A DNA stretch of 64,000 nt from Ignavibacteria bacterium (lineage in GTDB: Bacteria; Bacteroidota; Ignavibacteria; OLB7). The notes beneath the pieces are model-generated. The model was not told where the DNA came from and searched no databases. It saw only the letters and a list, made by a program, of their open reading frames with translations. Shown here in pieces: positions 37,043 to 45,317 of this stretch. Each line of letters opens with the position of its first letter. Positions within the stretch are counted from its first letter, which is position 1. The position numbers and the translations under genes are program-made. The stretch covers positions 1 to 64,000 of the forward strand of contig JACKAE010000003.1 of assembly GCA_020635205.1 (NCBI GenBank). Direction: 5' to 3'.

Positions 37043-37614
37043 TCTCCCCCTCTTTGCTGTAAGAATTTAGCCAGAAGCTCTTTGCCTCCCTCAGTCATAA
37101 TCGACTCCGGGTGATACTGCACGCCGAAGATTGGGAACTCACGATGCTCGATCCCCATGATTGTCCCCCCATCGCTCCACGCGTTTACGCGCAGTTCACC
37201 TGGGATTGTCTCGGGATTGAGAACGAGGGAGTGATAGCGGGTTGCCGTAAATGGATTCGGTAGATTTTCGTGCAGCCCAGTTCCGTCGTGGTGAACAGGA
37301 GAGGTCTTTCCGTGCATTACTCTGTCGGCTCGAACAACTGAGGCTCCGAAGGCTTGACCAATTGCCTGCAGTCCGAGACAGACGCCGAGGAGTGGAATGG
37401 TTTTGCCGGCAGCCGGGATTAGGTCGAGACAGATCCCTGCTTCGTTTGGTGTGCAAGGCCCCGGAGAGAGAACGATGTGGGTTGGATTGGTCGCGAGCAC
37501 TTCCGCTACAGAAATCGCATCGTTTCGGAAAACCTGCATCTCCCCCCCAAGTTCACCTATATATTGAACAAGGTTGTAGGTAAACGAATCGTAGTTGTCG
37601 ACAACAAGAATCAT
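37039..37614 (-). CDS. pabA: Anthranilate/aminodeoxychorismate synthase, glutamine amidotransferase subunit
   Basis: 191 residues, full length for TrpG/PabA, which releases ammonia from glutamine for the chorismate-using partner. It begins ILVVDNYDSFTYNLVQYIGE; nucleophile Cys in LLGVCLGLQAIGQAFG near 78; His-Glu pair in VQYHPESIMTEGG near 170. The ATG at 37614 overlaps the stop of the synthase gene by 4 bases (ATGA), and its own stop overlaps the next start. An in-frame extension of 62 codons lies inside the partner gene and is dismissed. The subunit may serve both pABA and tryptophan synthesis. Confidence 0.93.
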   Translation of the reverse strand: MILVVDNYDSFTYNLVQYIGELGGEMQVFRNDAISVAEVLATNPTHIVLSPGPCTPNEAGICLDLIPAAGKTIPLLGVCLGLQAIGQAFGASVVRADRVMHGKTSPVHHDGTGLHENLPNPFTATRYHSLVLNPETIPGELRVNAWSDGGTIMGIEHREFPIFGVQYHPESIMTEGGKELLAKFLQQRGGE

Positions 37615-39101
37615 CCTCCCTTCAACTCCCGCAGAGCCTTGAACATCGCCTCCGCTTTGCGCAACGATTCCTTGTACTCGAATGCCGGAACTGAGTCGGC
37701 AACAATCCCCGCACCAGCTTGGATGTAGGCTCTGCCATCCTTCAAAAGAATTGTCCTGATCGCGATGTTCAGTTCGGCATCTCCGTTGTAGCCGAGCCAA
37801 CCGATTGATCCGGTGTAGATGTCACGTCGCTCCGGTTCAAGCTCTTCAATGATTTCCATCGACCGAACCTTTGGCGCACCTGTAATTGTCCCCCCCGGAA
37901 AGAGTGAGGCAATTGCATCAATCACATCTTTCCCCTCGGCAAGCCTCCCCCGCACATTCGAGACAATGTGAATTACGTGCGAATACTTTTCAATCGACAT
38001 AAACTCGTCGACCTGAACCGTTCCGTACTGGCAGACTCGTCCGAGATCGTTCCGCTCTAAATCAACTAACATCAAGTGCTCGGCTCGCTCTTTCTCGTTT
38101 CCGATTAACTCCTCGACCTTCTCTCGATCCTCTACCTCATCTTTTCCCCGCTTTCTGGTTCCGGCAATCGGGCGTGTGGAGAGTTCACCACGTTGGAGTT
38201 TTAGCAGCAACTCAGGAGATGAACTGACAACAGCGTAGTCGTGAAAGTCGAGAAATGCCATGTATGGAGCTGGATTGATCTTCCGCAAGACTTGATATAG
38301 CTCCAGTGTTTCGTTCTGGAAATGATCAGAGAATCGAACAGAGAGGTTTACTTGAAAAATATCTCCCGCGTAGATGTACTCAATTGCACGAGTGACCTTC
38401 TCAGCAAATTCTGCTTCCGTGGTGTGAGCCTCTACTGTTGTTGAGGCTACTCTGTTACCCGCTTTGGCGGACTGCTCAACTTCTGGTTCAGTAGCCACAT
38501 CGGGGTAATCCTTGCCCCTCCCCTGCTGGGCCACAACGTGGCGTACCTTCTCTTCAACTTGGTCGAGAAGTTTGTTAGCCGTAGAGTAGACTTGATCTAC
38601 GGCTCCTCCTGTGAGTTGAGCCATTACTACGATTCGGCAACTAAAAGTCTGGTGGTTAACCTCCACAAAGTATTCTGGGACAACCAAGTGAATCAACGGA
38701 AGGGAAAGTCTGTCGGCTGCAATTGCCGGGAGCCGTTCAATGGAGCGGACGAGATCGTAGCTGAAGAAACCGACTGGGCCACCGGGGAAGTTTTCGAGAT
38801 CGGGATGTGAATAGAAGCGAGGACGAGCGAGGAACTCTCGGAGAGCTGTGAGAGGATTTCGCCCGGCATCCCCCTTAACAATCAACTCGTCCATTGAGCC
38901 GAAGCCGACATAAGAGTATAGCCCCCCTTTTGCGCTCTCCAGAATGAAACCCGGCTTATCACTCCGCAACTTTCGATATAGATCGAGCGGGTCGGGAAAA
39001 ATATTGAGCGTTCGGATAACCGGAATCACGTTGTAAGATTCCGCCAACTGGAAGAACTGATCGAGTGCAGGTGTTGTGAACAGTACCTCTTGGCTCGTCA
39101 C
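37611..39101 (-). CDS. Anthranilate/aminodeoxychorismate synthase component I
   Basis: 496 residues; chorismate-binding domain in the C-terminal 270. The motif RPIAGTRKRG near residue 312 has Ala where E. coli PabB has the catalytic Lys (PIKGT), as in TrpE and in a PabB subgroup lacking that Lys. The N-terminal LES (FILESAKGG) near 53 is like the tryptophan-feedback site of TrpE. Other motifs (DLERNDLGRVC, SLFPGGTITGAPK) are conserved. The neighbours pabA, a class IV lyase and 5-formyl-THF cyclo-ligase favour pABA, while the motifs would suit anthranilate. I leave the choice open. GTPase or signal features are absent; cytoplasmic. Confidence 0.9.
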   Translation of the reverse strand: MTSQEVLFTTPALDQFFQLAESYNVIPVIRTLNIFPDPLDLYRKLRSDKPGFILESAKGGLYSYVGFGSMDELIVKGDAGRNPLTALREFLARPRFYSHPDLENFPGGPVGFFSYDLVRSIERLPAIAADRLSLPLIHLVVPEYFVEVNHQTFSCRIVVMAQLTGGAVDQVYSTANKLLDQVEEKVRHVVAQQGRGKDYPDVATEPEVEQSAKAGNRVASTTVEAHTTEAEFAEKVTRAIEYIYAGDIFQVNLSVRFSDHFQNETLELYQVLRKINPAPYMAFLDFHDYAVVSSSPELLLKLQRGELSTRPIAGTRKRGKDEVEDREKVEELIGNEKERAEHLMLVDLERNDLGRVCQYGTVQVDEFMSIEKYSHVIHIVSNVRGRLAEGKDVIDAIASLFPGGTITGAPKVRSMEIIEELEPERRDIYTGSIGWLGYNGDAELNIAIRTILLKDGRAYIQAGAGIVADSVPAFEYKESLRKAEAMFKALRELKGG

Positions 39102-39104
39102 GGA

Positions 39105-39776
39105 CTAATGGATTCGGAGTTTCTCTTGCTTCGGTAGAACAAATGCTCCGACAAGATAGAGAATCGGAACAATCGGAAATGTGAAGAATGAGAGGACAAT
39201 CGCAATTACTCGAACAAGTGTCACATCCATTCCAGTCTTATCTGAAAGGTAGGCACAAACTCCGGCTATTTTTTTCTGAGTTCCCATCGTCACATTGTAG
39301 CTTACTCCCTCATCCTCAACCTGTATCGTCGGCTGAGCTTCACTCTCAAACTGAAGGCGAATTGGTTCGGCTCCCAAGCCATTTGTTAACTCAAGCTCAC
39401 TCAGTCCTTCCTCCCTTCTACTTCGCATCAAGAAGGTAAGGCCGGTAAAAAGGCCGAGCATTCCAACCAAGGCTCCGGGAAATGCAATCTGTTCGGGCAA
39501 CGAGATGGCTGTGCTAAGAATAAGCACAACCCCAATAACGAAGAGGAGTGGGAGGCCTACCCCGCTCCGAAAACTATATTTCTTCCCTTCACCACGTGGA
39601 GTAAGTATCCAGAAGAGGACGTAGAGAGGTAAACCAGGGCCGGCAAAGAAAAGAATAAGGAAGAGAACCCGAATCAAAGATGTAGGCAACCCAAGGTATT
39701 CTGCCAAACCAGCGGCAACGCCGGCGATTGCTCCATTTTCTTCTCTGTATAGCCTGCGCGATGGCAAATTCGACAT
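39105..39776 (-). CDS. Membrane protein with two PspC domains
   Basis: 223 residues. PspC-like unit 1 (about 6-60: RRLYREENGAIAGVAAGLAE, LIRVLFLILFFAGPG, LYVLFWILTPRGE), a middle with two membrane segments (GLPLLFVIGVVLILSTAI, FPGALVGMLGLFTGLTFL), a short cytoplasmic loop, then PspC-like unit 2 (about 160-215: KKIAGVCAYLSDKTG, VTLVRVIAIVLSFFTFPIVP, LYLVGAFVLP). PspC proteins sense envelope stress in E. coli; here no psp operon is visible. The ATG at 39776 is used; an upstream in-frame ATG is dismissed. It is 3 bases upstream of the synthase gene's start, so probably co-transcribed. Confidence 0.85.
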   Translation of the reverse strand: MSNLPSRRLYREENGAIAGVAAGLAEYLGLPTSLIRVLFLILFFAGPGLPLYVLFWILTPRGEGKKYSFRSGVGLPLLFVIGVVLILSTAISLPEQIAFPGALVGMLGLFTGLTFLMRSRREEGLSELELTNGLGAEPIRLQFESEAQPTIQVEDEGVSYNVTMGTQKKIAGVCAYLSDKTGMDVTLVRVIAIVLSFFTFPIVPILYLVGAFVLPKQEKLRIH

Positions 39777-39839
39777 GGTATAATCTAATTCAGTTTTGGG
39801 AAGAGTGGGCAAGGTCTACGCCACCATCTCTACGAGGTT

Positions 39840-40409
39840 TCACGAGCAATTGAGGATGCGCTTCTCGGTGACAATTTTGTCGAGCATAATGTCCAGATCG
39901 TCAACTGGTAGCTCTGGAAAAAGCTGAACGTCGAAACAAACGCCAATAGTTGGCCTCGGATATTGTGTCAGGAACTGGTCGTAGTACCCCTTTCCGTATC
40001 CAATTCGATTGCAGTTCTCATCGGCAGCCACAACGGGAACCAGAACGAGATCGCAACTCTCCATGTTGAAGTGTTCTGCGTCAACTGGCTCTAAAATTCC
40101 TAACTGACCTGTTTTGTAGAGGGTTTGCTTAGTAATCAGATATTGTTGGCTCCCACCGTCAGGCCGCACCCGCATCATTCCGACTTCTTTTCCGAGATCC
40201 CATGCGAGAGAAATAAGGGGCTGAATGTCAACTTCTGAACCGAAGGGAAGGTAGACGTGGAGTCCCCGAGCATCGAGAAAACCTTCATCTTCCGTGATAG
40301 CCTGGCAGATCGCAAAGCTCTTTTCAGCTCGCTCCTCGCTCTTCAATTTATTTCGGAGCTGCAAGGCTTCCTTTCGGACTTCTTCTTTCGTCTGGGGAGT
40401 TGTCTTCAT
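39840..40409 (-). CDS. 5-formyltetrahydrofolate cyclo-ligase
   Basis: 189 residues. It converts 5-formyl-THF to 5,10-methenyl-THF with ATP. Landmarks: RKEALQLRNKL at the start, VYLPFGSEVDIQPLI near 50, and the C-terminal RIGYGKGYYDQFL near 145 (phosphate-binding loop). The ATG at 40409 is chosen; the longer frame is not conserved in character. The role in folate metabolism fits the pab cluster downstream on the same strand. Confidence 0.93.
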   Translation of the reverse strand: MKTTPQTKEEVRKEALQLRNKLKSEERAEKSFAICQAITEDEGFLDARGLHVYLPFGSEVDIQPLISLAWDLGKEVGMMRVRPDGGSQQYLITKQTLYKTGQLGILEPVDAEHFNMESCDLVLVPVVAADENCNRIGYGKGYYDQFLTQYPRPTIGVCFDVQLFPELPVDDLDIMLDKIVTEKRILNCS

Positions 40410-40432
40410 AGTTGTCTCACAGTTGTGTGGAC

Positions 40433-41782
40433 TTACGCATAATCGTTGCACTGCGCGTCCGAAGTAAAGCTGGCACGCTCTGCCCACTCTGGGTGAGCAG
40501 CAAGTTCTGTAACGGCCTCTACTAATAGATCCATATCAGCTTGGTTGTTGAAGATACCGATTGTCGCCCGGACAGCACCCGGTTTTAGAGCCTCTGAATT
40601 GGCTACGAGTTCATCAAAGATTCTTTCGGGATCATTGATATCGAGTAACCGAATCATGTATGGGTGGGCACAAAAACAACCGTTGCGCGTGGCAATGCCG
40701 AAATCGTTGTTCAGAACGAGTGATGCCTGTTCGTCGTGATACCCGTCGATGTTGAAAGAACAAACTCCAAGCCGTTCGTCTGGCGTGATGTTTCCCAACA
40801 TCTTCACCCCCTCGATACTCCGCAACCGCTGATCTGTTGAGCGGAGAAGCTCCAACTCGTGCTCGCGTACCCAGTCCATGCCAATTTCGTCGAGCCAGTT
40901 TAATGCTTTGCCGAGAGCGATTACCCCGGGAATGTTTGGTGTCCCGCCGGAGTGCCGATCTTGCCCCTCTGCCCAAATCACTTTTGCGTTCGTCACGAAC
41001 TGCACAGTTCCTCCTCCCGGAATGTAAGGTGTCGTGGCATCACACGATTGGCGTGGGGCAACCAAGAAGGCGGCTCCGAACGGAGCGTAGGCTTTGTGCC
41101 CAGCCGCTGCGAAGAAGTCGATGTGGTCGTCGGCTTCGCTCGACTTCACGTCAACTTTCTTGTGCGCCAGAAGCTGTGCGGCGTCTACGAGAATCTTTGC
41201 GCCGTGCTGGTGGGCTAAGCGGGCAATTGCATGGATGTCAGGAAGGTAGCCGGTAACGTTACTTGCGCCAGTAATGGCCACAAGTTTAACTTTATTCCGC
41301 TTCAGTTTCTCTTCGAGATCGTTGTAGTCCAACCGACCATCATTATCTACTAAAATTTTTACCACCTCTCCCCTGCGACGGTGAGGTAAGTCATTCGAGT
41401 GATGCTCCATCTCAGAGACCAAAACGATCCCCTCTTCATCTCGCATAATGTGGCTTGCGATGTCTATTGCGGTCGTGGTGTTCATCGTGAAGATCACTTC
41501 GTTTTTATCGTGATCTGCACCAATAAAGTTGAGAACCGTCTCGGTCACTTCGTCGAAAAGCTGTGAGGCCTTCTGCGAGAGGTAGTGGTTCCCTCGGTGA
41601 ATGTTCGCGTAGTAGTGCTCAAGGACATCACGGTAAATGTCGAGAATGCTCGATGGAGGATGAGTGCTTGCTCCGTGATCGAGATAGATAATTTTGCGCG
41701 TTGCTCCCCCCGGGGAAACAAATGTGGCGTTGGTTACCGGGAATTCACCTCGGATTCTCAGGAACTTGTCTGTGGTCTGCAT
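40433..41782 (-). CDS. Class V aminotransferase / cysteine desulfurase-like protein
   Basis: 449 residues. A PLP enzyme with IYLDHGASTHPPSSIL near 33, the EMEHHSNDLPHR region, the cofactor lysine in AAAGHKAYAPFGAAF near 225 and a cysteine in RNGCFCAHPYM near 365 where SufS/CsdA carry the active-site Cys. SufS or Csd-type desulfurases take sulfur from cysteine for Fe-S clusters; this one is longer, its motif (GCFCAHP) is shared with other class V enzymes of uncertain function, and no sufU/sufE or iscU is adjacent. The ATG at 41782 is preferred to 41824. The substrate is not assigned. Confidence 0.85.
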   Translation of the reverse strand: MQTTDKFLRIRGEFPVTNATFVSPGGATRKIIYLDHGASTHPPSSILDIYRDVLEHYYANIHRGNHYLSQKASQLFDEVTETVLNFIGADHDKNEVIFTMNTTTAIDIASHIMRDEEGIVLVSEMEHHSNDLPHRRRGEVVKILVDNDGRLDYNDLEEKLKRNKVKLVAITGASNVTGYLPDIHAIARLAHQHGAKILVDAAQLLAHKKVDVKSSEADDHIDFFAAAGHKAYAPFGAAFLVAPRQSCDATTPYIPGGGTVQFVTNAKVIWAEGQDRHSGGTPNIPGVIALGKALNWLDEIGMDWVREHELELLRSTDQRLRSIEGVKMLGNITPDERLGVCSFNIDGYHDEQASLVLNNDFGIATRNGCFCAHPYMIRLLDINDPERIFDELVANSEALKPGAVRATIGIFNNQADMDLLVEAVTELAAHPEWAERASFTSDAQCNDYA

Positions 41783-41913
41783 ACTTATCGGAACTTGGTA
41801 GAAATGTATGCCGCAAGATAACAATCTGAGGTGAGACGCTCACGGCAAAGTTGGGAACCCCTTAAAGTCCAGTTTGTGGAGATGAGGCATCAGTCTATTC
41901 AGTACATTATTCA

Positions 41914-42105
41914 TAGGGCTTACGCAAAATCTTGATTATAGAGCGATCAGGTCAGATGTGATAGGAACTCTCATCAGCCCCCAATGTTGAGTCGGGGGAA
42001 TTGAAGTAAAAACTGGGCGAGAAACGGCTTGAACCTGATTAACACACATTTCGATAGAAACGATGGGTGCTTATCTCAAATTTAGACCTCTCTGCGTACA
42101 TCCTA
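41914..42105. mobile_element. MITE-like element with imperfect terminal inverted repeats and 5-bp direct repeats
   Basis: 192 bases in a 587-base gap without any gene (41783-42369). Left end TAGGGCTTACGCA (41914-41926) matches the reverse complement of the right end TGCGTACATCCTA (42093-42105) at 10 of 13 positions. ATTCA abuts both ends (41909-41913 and 42106-42110), as a target-site duplication would. A longer direct repeat ATTCAGTACAT also occurs at 41897 and 42106. The interior carries the GTCGGGGGAA and GAAACGGCTTG phrases shared with the 30.8-kb element. No open frame for a transposase: it would be non-autonomous. Confidence 0.6.
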
Positions 42106-42369
42106 ATTCAGTACATAGAGTAGAGTGAACCAGTTTTGAAGCCCTGGTTCCCTCTCATGCTACAACGCCCTTCACACAATCACTCACCCAATTGTTTCTC
42201 AAGTCGCAATCTTGTCCAATCATCTCACCGAATGTTTGCACGTGGAGGCTCCCCTTCCGATATTGTTCAACAGATGCAGCTCTTTTTCTACCCGCTTTTG
42301 TTCAACGATTGCTTAGTAGATACAATTCCTTTGTTCCCGAACACGAACGGCAGCAATGTCTCAACAGAT

Positions 42370-43152
42370 ATGAGTGAACTCGAGACTTCCAATTTTTTTC
42401 GCAGAACAGTTATCTCCTCCGGAGATTACGCCCGATTTATCGGCAAATATTTCAAGACCGTCTTCAAGCCACCATACGAGTGGAAGCAGGTGATTCGGCA
42501 TGTTGACGAGTTGGGGACATACTCTACCCCCCTCGTCTTAATCACCAACTTTCTGATTGGAGCAATTTTGGCATTGCAGGCAAGACCAACAATGGAGGAT
42601 TTTGGCGCGGCAGGATTTTTGCCGGCACTTGTCACCCGCTCACTTACAATCGAGCTATCGCCGGTAATCACTGCCCTGATTGTCGCAGGGCGCGTCAGTT
42701 CAGGTATAGGCGCTGAACTTGGCTCGATGCGGGTAACCGAACAGATTGATGCAATGGAATGTTCTGGCGTTGACCCGTACAACTATCTGGTGACGACGCG
42801 AATTACTGCAATGATTATTCTAATGCCAATTCTAACAATCATGGCTGACTTTGTTGGAATTTTTGGCAGTTTCGTCGCGGAGTTTATCGCCACAGGCGCA
42901 ACCTTGCAGTTGTACTACCAAAAGGTACAGGAATATCTTCTCTTCTGGGATGTGATTCCTGGAATTATGAAGACAGCACTATTCGGATTTGCTATCGCCC
43001 TGATTGGCGCTTACAAAGGATTCAATACTGAGTCGGGAACGCAAGGTGTTGGCCGGGCAACAACTTCGGCGGTGGTTCTCGCCTCCCTTTGGATTTTGGT
43101 GATCGATCTCTTGGTCGTAAAACTTCTGGTGACGTTCCGTCCCGATCTGTAG
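42370..43152 (+). CDS. mlaE: MlaE-family ABC transporter permease
   Basis: 260 residues, the family length. The MlaE fold with membrane segments TPLVLITNFLIGAILAL, ITAMIILMPILTIMADFVGI, IMKTALFGFAIALIGAY and VVLASLWILVIDLLVVKLL, and the conserved ELSPVITALIVAGRVSSGIG and GAELGSMRVTEQIDAM. It is part of the inner-membrane complex that moves phospholipids between inner and outer membranes (Mla). The ATG at 42370 (MSELE) is preferred; the open frame upstream runs 78 codons towards the MITE-like element and is not coding-like. It precedes mlaF by 15 bases. Confidence 0.93.
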   Translation: MSELETSNFFRRTVISSGDYARFIGKYFKTVFKPPYEWKQVIRHVDELGTYSTPLVLITNFLIGAILALQARPTMEDFGAAGFLPALVTRSLTIELSPVITALIVAGRVSSGIGAELGSMRVTEQIDAMECSGVDPYNYLVTTRITAMIILMPILTIMADFVGIFGSFVAEFIATGATLQLYYQKVQEYLLFWDVIPGIMKTALFGFAIALIGAYKGFNTESGTQGVGRATTSAVVLASLWILVIDLLVVKLLVTFRPDL

Positions 43153-43167
43153 AATTTTCTGAAGAAT

Positions 43168-43899
43168 ATGATAAAGATTCGAAATCTCCACAAAGCATTC
43201 TCCGCAACAGTTCGCCCCCTTCAAGGGGTGGATATCGATGTGACGGATAAAAAAACAATTGTGCTGATCGGAAAGTCGGGAACGGGCAAGAGTGTCCTCT
43301 TAAAGAGTATTGTCGGCTTGATCGAACCAGATAGGGGGAGCATCATCGTTGACGATACGGAAGTAGTTGGGACAAATCAGGAGACCTTGCAACGCATCCG
43401 CCACGATGTGGGCTATATCTTTCAAGGGGGCGCTCTCTACGATTCGTTAACCGTAGGACAAAACTTGGCTTTCCCTCTGGAGAAGACTCGCAACCTCTCG
43501 AAGAAAGAAATCAAGGAAAAGATTGAGTACTATTTGGAAGAGGTGGGTCTCCCCGAGAAGATCAACCAGATGCCGTCGGAGCTTTCCGGTGGCCAGCGGA
43601 AGAGAATTGGTGTGGCCAGGACGATTATTACTGAGCCGAAGTATCTTCTGTACGATGAGCCAACAACCGGACTCGATCCACTGACAACTGAGGATATTTC
43701 ACACTTGATTTTGCAACTCCGAGATCGCCTCGGAATCACCAGCATTGCCGTCACACACGACCCCTACTGTATGAGCATTATCGCCGACACCGTGGCCTAC
43801 ATTGATGAGGGAGTCATCAAGTTTCAGGGAACAATCGCCGAAGCAAAGGAAGTTGACGATCCCTTCCTCCACTCCTTCTTCCACGCTTCTACTGTGTGA
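43168..43899 (+). CDS. mlaF: MlaF-family ABC transporter ATPase
   Basis: 243 residues: Walker A GKSGTGKS near 37, Q-loop FQGGALYDSLTV, signature ELSGGQRKRIGVAR near 139 and Walker B YLLYDEPTTGLDP near 159, with the H-loop in VTHDP. Gene order mlaE-mlaF-mlaD identifies it as the ATPase of the lipid transporter. ATG start, with GAAGAAT just before. All catalytic residues look intact. Confidence 0.94.
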   Translation: MIKIRNLHKAFSATVRPLQGVDIDVTDKKTIVLIGKSGTGKSVLLKSIVGLIEPDRGSIIVDDTEVVGTNQETLQRIRHDVGYIFQGGALYDSLTVGQNLAFPLEKTRNLSKKEIKEKIEYYLEEVGLPEKINQMPSELSGGQRKRIGVARTIITEPKYLLYDEPTTGLDPLTTEDISHLILQLRDRLGITSIAVTHDPYCMSIIADTVAYIDEGVIKFQGTIAEAKEVDDPFLHSFFHASTV

Positions 43900-43977
43900 C
43901 TTCCACTCTATGATTACGGCATAACTGAGGCTGGACTATTTTATCTGAACATATGAACATTCGTGCAGGAGAACTTT

Positions 43978-45033
43978 ATGGGAACCACTGAAACTCAGCA
44001 ACAGGTCGAATATATCTCGTCCGATAGTATTAAGAAGCGCAGACTGTTCCGCGTTGGCCTCTTTGCTATCATCGGATTTTTGGTTTTAGCTATCGGCATC
44101 TTTGTGATGGGAGATCGTCGGAATCTATTCAGCAAAACGTTCACTGTAACGGCCTACTTCGAAAACATTGAAGGCTTGCTGAGTGGTGCAGGCGTTGTGG
44201 TGAACGGTATCCGCGTTGGATCGGTAGCAGATGTGAAGCTGGTGTTGAACGACTCCGGTTCCAGAGTAAAAGTGGATATGGTGATCGAGGAAGAGTATCG
44301 GCAGATGATTCACGTTAGTTCTATCGCGGCGATAGGGCAACTTGGGATTGTGGGAGATAAACAGGTGGAGATTATCACTTCTGATTTCTCTACTCCAGTT
44401 GTGAAGAATGGGGATGTGATAGGTGCTGCCCCTCCCTCAAACTATCTTGCAATCATTGATAAAGCCGACCAAGCAGTTCAGAACGTAACCAACATTACCT
44501 CCTCCCTCGACACACTCTTTTTGCGCTTCAGACGAGGCGAGGGAACAATCGGGAAGTTCTTGACAGATGATGCAGCATATAATGAACTTGTTGGCGTCGG
44601 TCAATCGGCACAGAAACTCTTCGACGAAACGGCAAATCAGTTTGCCCAACTTTCGGTGATTCTCCGGGCAACAGCCGATAATGTTGGGGGCATTACGAAG
44701 GAGAGTGAGAAGCTCATCCGTGATCTTGGCCAAGGGAAAGGGACTGTTGGCGCACTCCTCTACGACCGTGGCCTCTACGATTCATTAGAGACTCTGGTTG
44801 GAACCTTGAGCAGAACAGCCGACAACGCAGGAATGGCCGCCCGTGAGTTCGGAACGAATATGCGTGGCCTAAGAAGTAGTTGGCTCTTAGGGGGTCTCTT
44901 CAGTGGTGGTGAGTCAGATGAAATGAACGCCGAGTTGTTGCAACGCGAACTCGACATTAAGAGAGAAGAACTCCGTCGGCAGGAAGAATTGTTGAACCAA
45001 CGTGAACGAGAGATCTTGAACGGTTCGAAGTGA
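43978..45033 (+). CDS. mlaD: MlaD/MCE-domain protein
   Basis: 351 residues. A single N-terminal membrane segment (VGLFAIIGFLVLAIGIFVMG, about 28-47) anchors it to the inner membrane; an MCE domain follows (about 55-135: TVTAYFENIEGLLSGAGVVV, NGIRVGSV), then a long helical region of about 200 residues (SSLDTLFLRFRRGEGTIG, KGTVGALLYDRGLYDSLET) and a charged coiled-coil tail (LQRELDIKREELRRQEELL). MCE proteins form hexameric lipid channels; the helix region resembles the tunnel-forming helices of longer MCE proteins. AGGAG stands 7 bases before the ATG at 43978. Confidence 0.92.
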   Translation: MGTTETQQQVEYISSDSIKKRRLFRVGLFAIIGFLVLAIGIFVMGDRRNLFSKTFTVTAYFENIEGLLSGAGVVVNGIRVGSVADVKLVLNDSGSRVKVDMVIEEEYRQMIHVSSIAAIGQLGIVGDKQVEIITSDFSTPVVKNGDVIGAAPPSNYLAIIDKADQAVQNVTNITSSLDTLFLRFRRGEGTIGKFLTDDAAYNELVGVGQSAQKLFDETANQFAQLSVILRATADNVGGITKESEKLIRDLGQGKGTVGALLYDRGLYDSLETLVGTLSRTADNAGMAAREFGTNMRGLRSSWLLGGLFSGGESDEMNAELLQRELDIKREELRRQEELLNQREREILNGSK

Positions 45034-45060
45034 GGGCAGATAGTAGATAATAGTTCGGTT

Positions 45061-45125
45061 CTGCTTACTGCTATCTACAAACTTCTTCCTCTTTTTGAAT
45101 TTTTCCTTTTGAATTTTGAATTGAA
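45061..45125. repeat. 65-bp direct repeat, left copy
   Basis: Runs from CTGCTTACTGCTATC to TTTTGAATTTTGAATTGAA (TTGAA at the end) and is identical to 45219-45283. It contains TTTTGAA heptamers. A shorter shared AATAGTTCG precedes each copy. It lies 28 bases after the mlaD stop. Confidence 0.92.
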
Positions 45126-45136
45126 CAGTTCAATGT

Positions 45137-45206
45137 GATGGCAGATGGCAGATGGCAGATGGCAGATGGCAGATGGCAGATGGCAGATGGCAGATGGCAG
45201 ATGGCA
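45137..45206. repeat. Perfect tandem array of GATGGCA, ten copies
   Basis: Seventy bases of exact 7-bp repeats, followed by a partial G-A. It sits between the two 65-bp direct repeats. There are no spacers, so it is not a CRISPR array. The length may differ between strains because such arrays slip in replication. Confidence 0.97.
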
Positions 45207-45218
45207 GAAAATAGTTCG

Positions 45219-45283
45219 CTGCTTACTGCTATCTACAAACTTCTTCCTCTTTTTGAATTTTTCCTTTTGAATTTTGAATTGAA
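45219..45283. repeat. 65-bp direct repeat, right copy
   Basis: Identical to 45061-45125. The two copies and the array between them form a 223-base block in the 385-base gap between mlaD and thrS. The rest of that gap is the thrS leader. Confidence 0.92.
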
Positions 45284-45317
45284 TTCTCCCTATCTTCAGG
45301 CTATACAAAACGCGAAC

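Noticed and set aside
37615..37800. 62-codon N-terminal extension of pabA
   Set aside because: It lies wholly within the upstream synthase gene, and the remaining protein already has the standard length and the usual start with a 4-base overlap.
42136..42369. 78-codon N-terminal extension of mlaE
   Set aside because: The family length is about 260 residues, the extension is not hydrophobic or conserved-looking, and it starts next to the MITE-like element.
45137..45206. Regular repeats suggesting a CRISPR array
   Set aside because: Units are 7 bases, contiguous and identical, with no spacers and no cas genes nearby.
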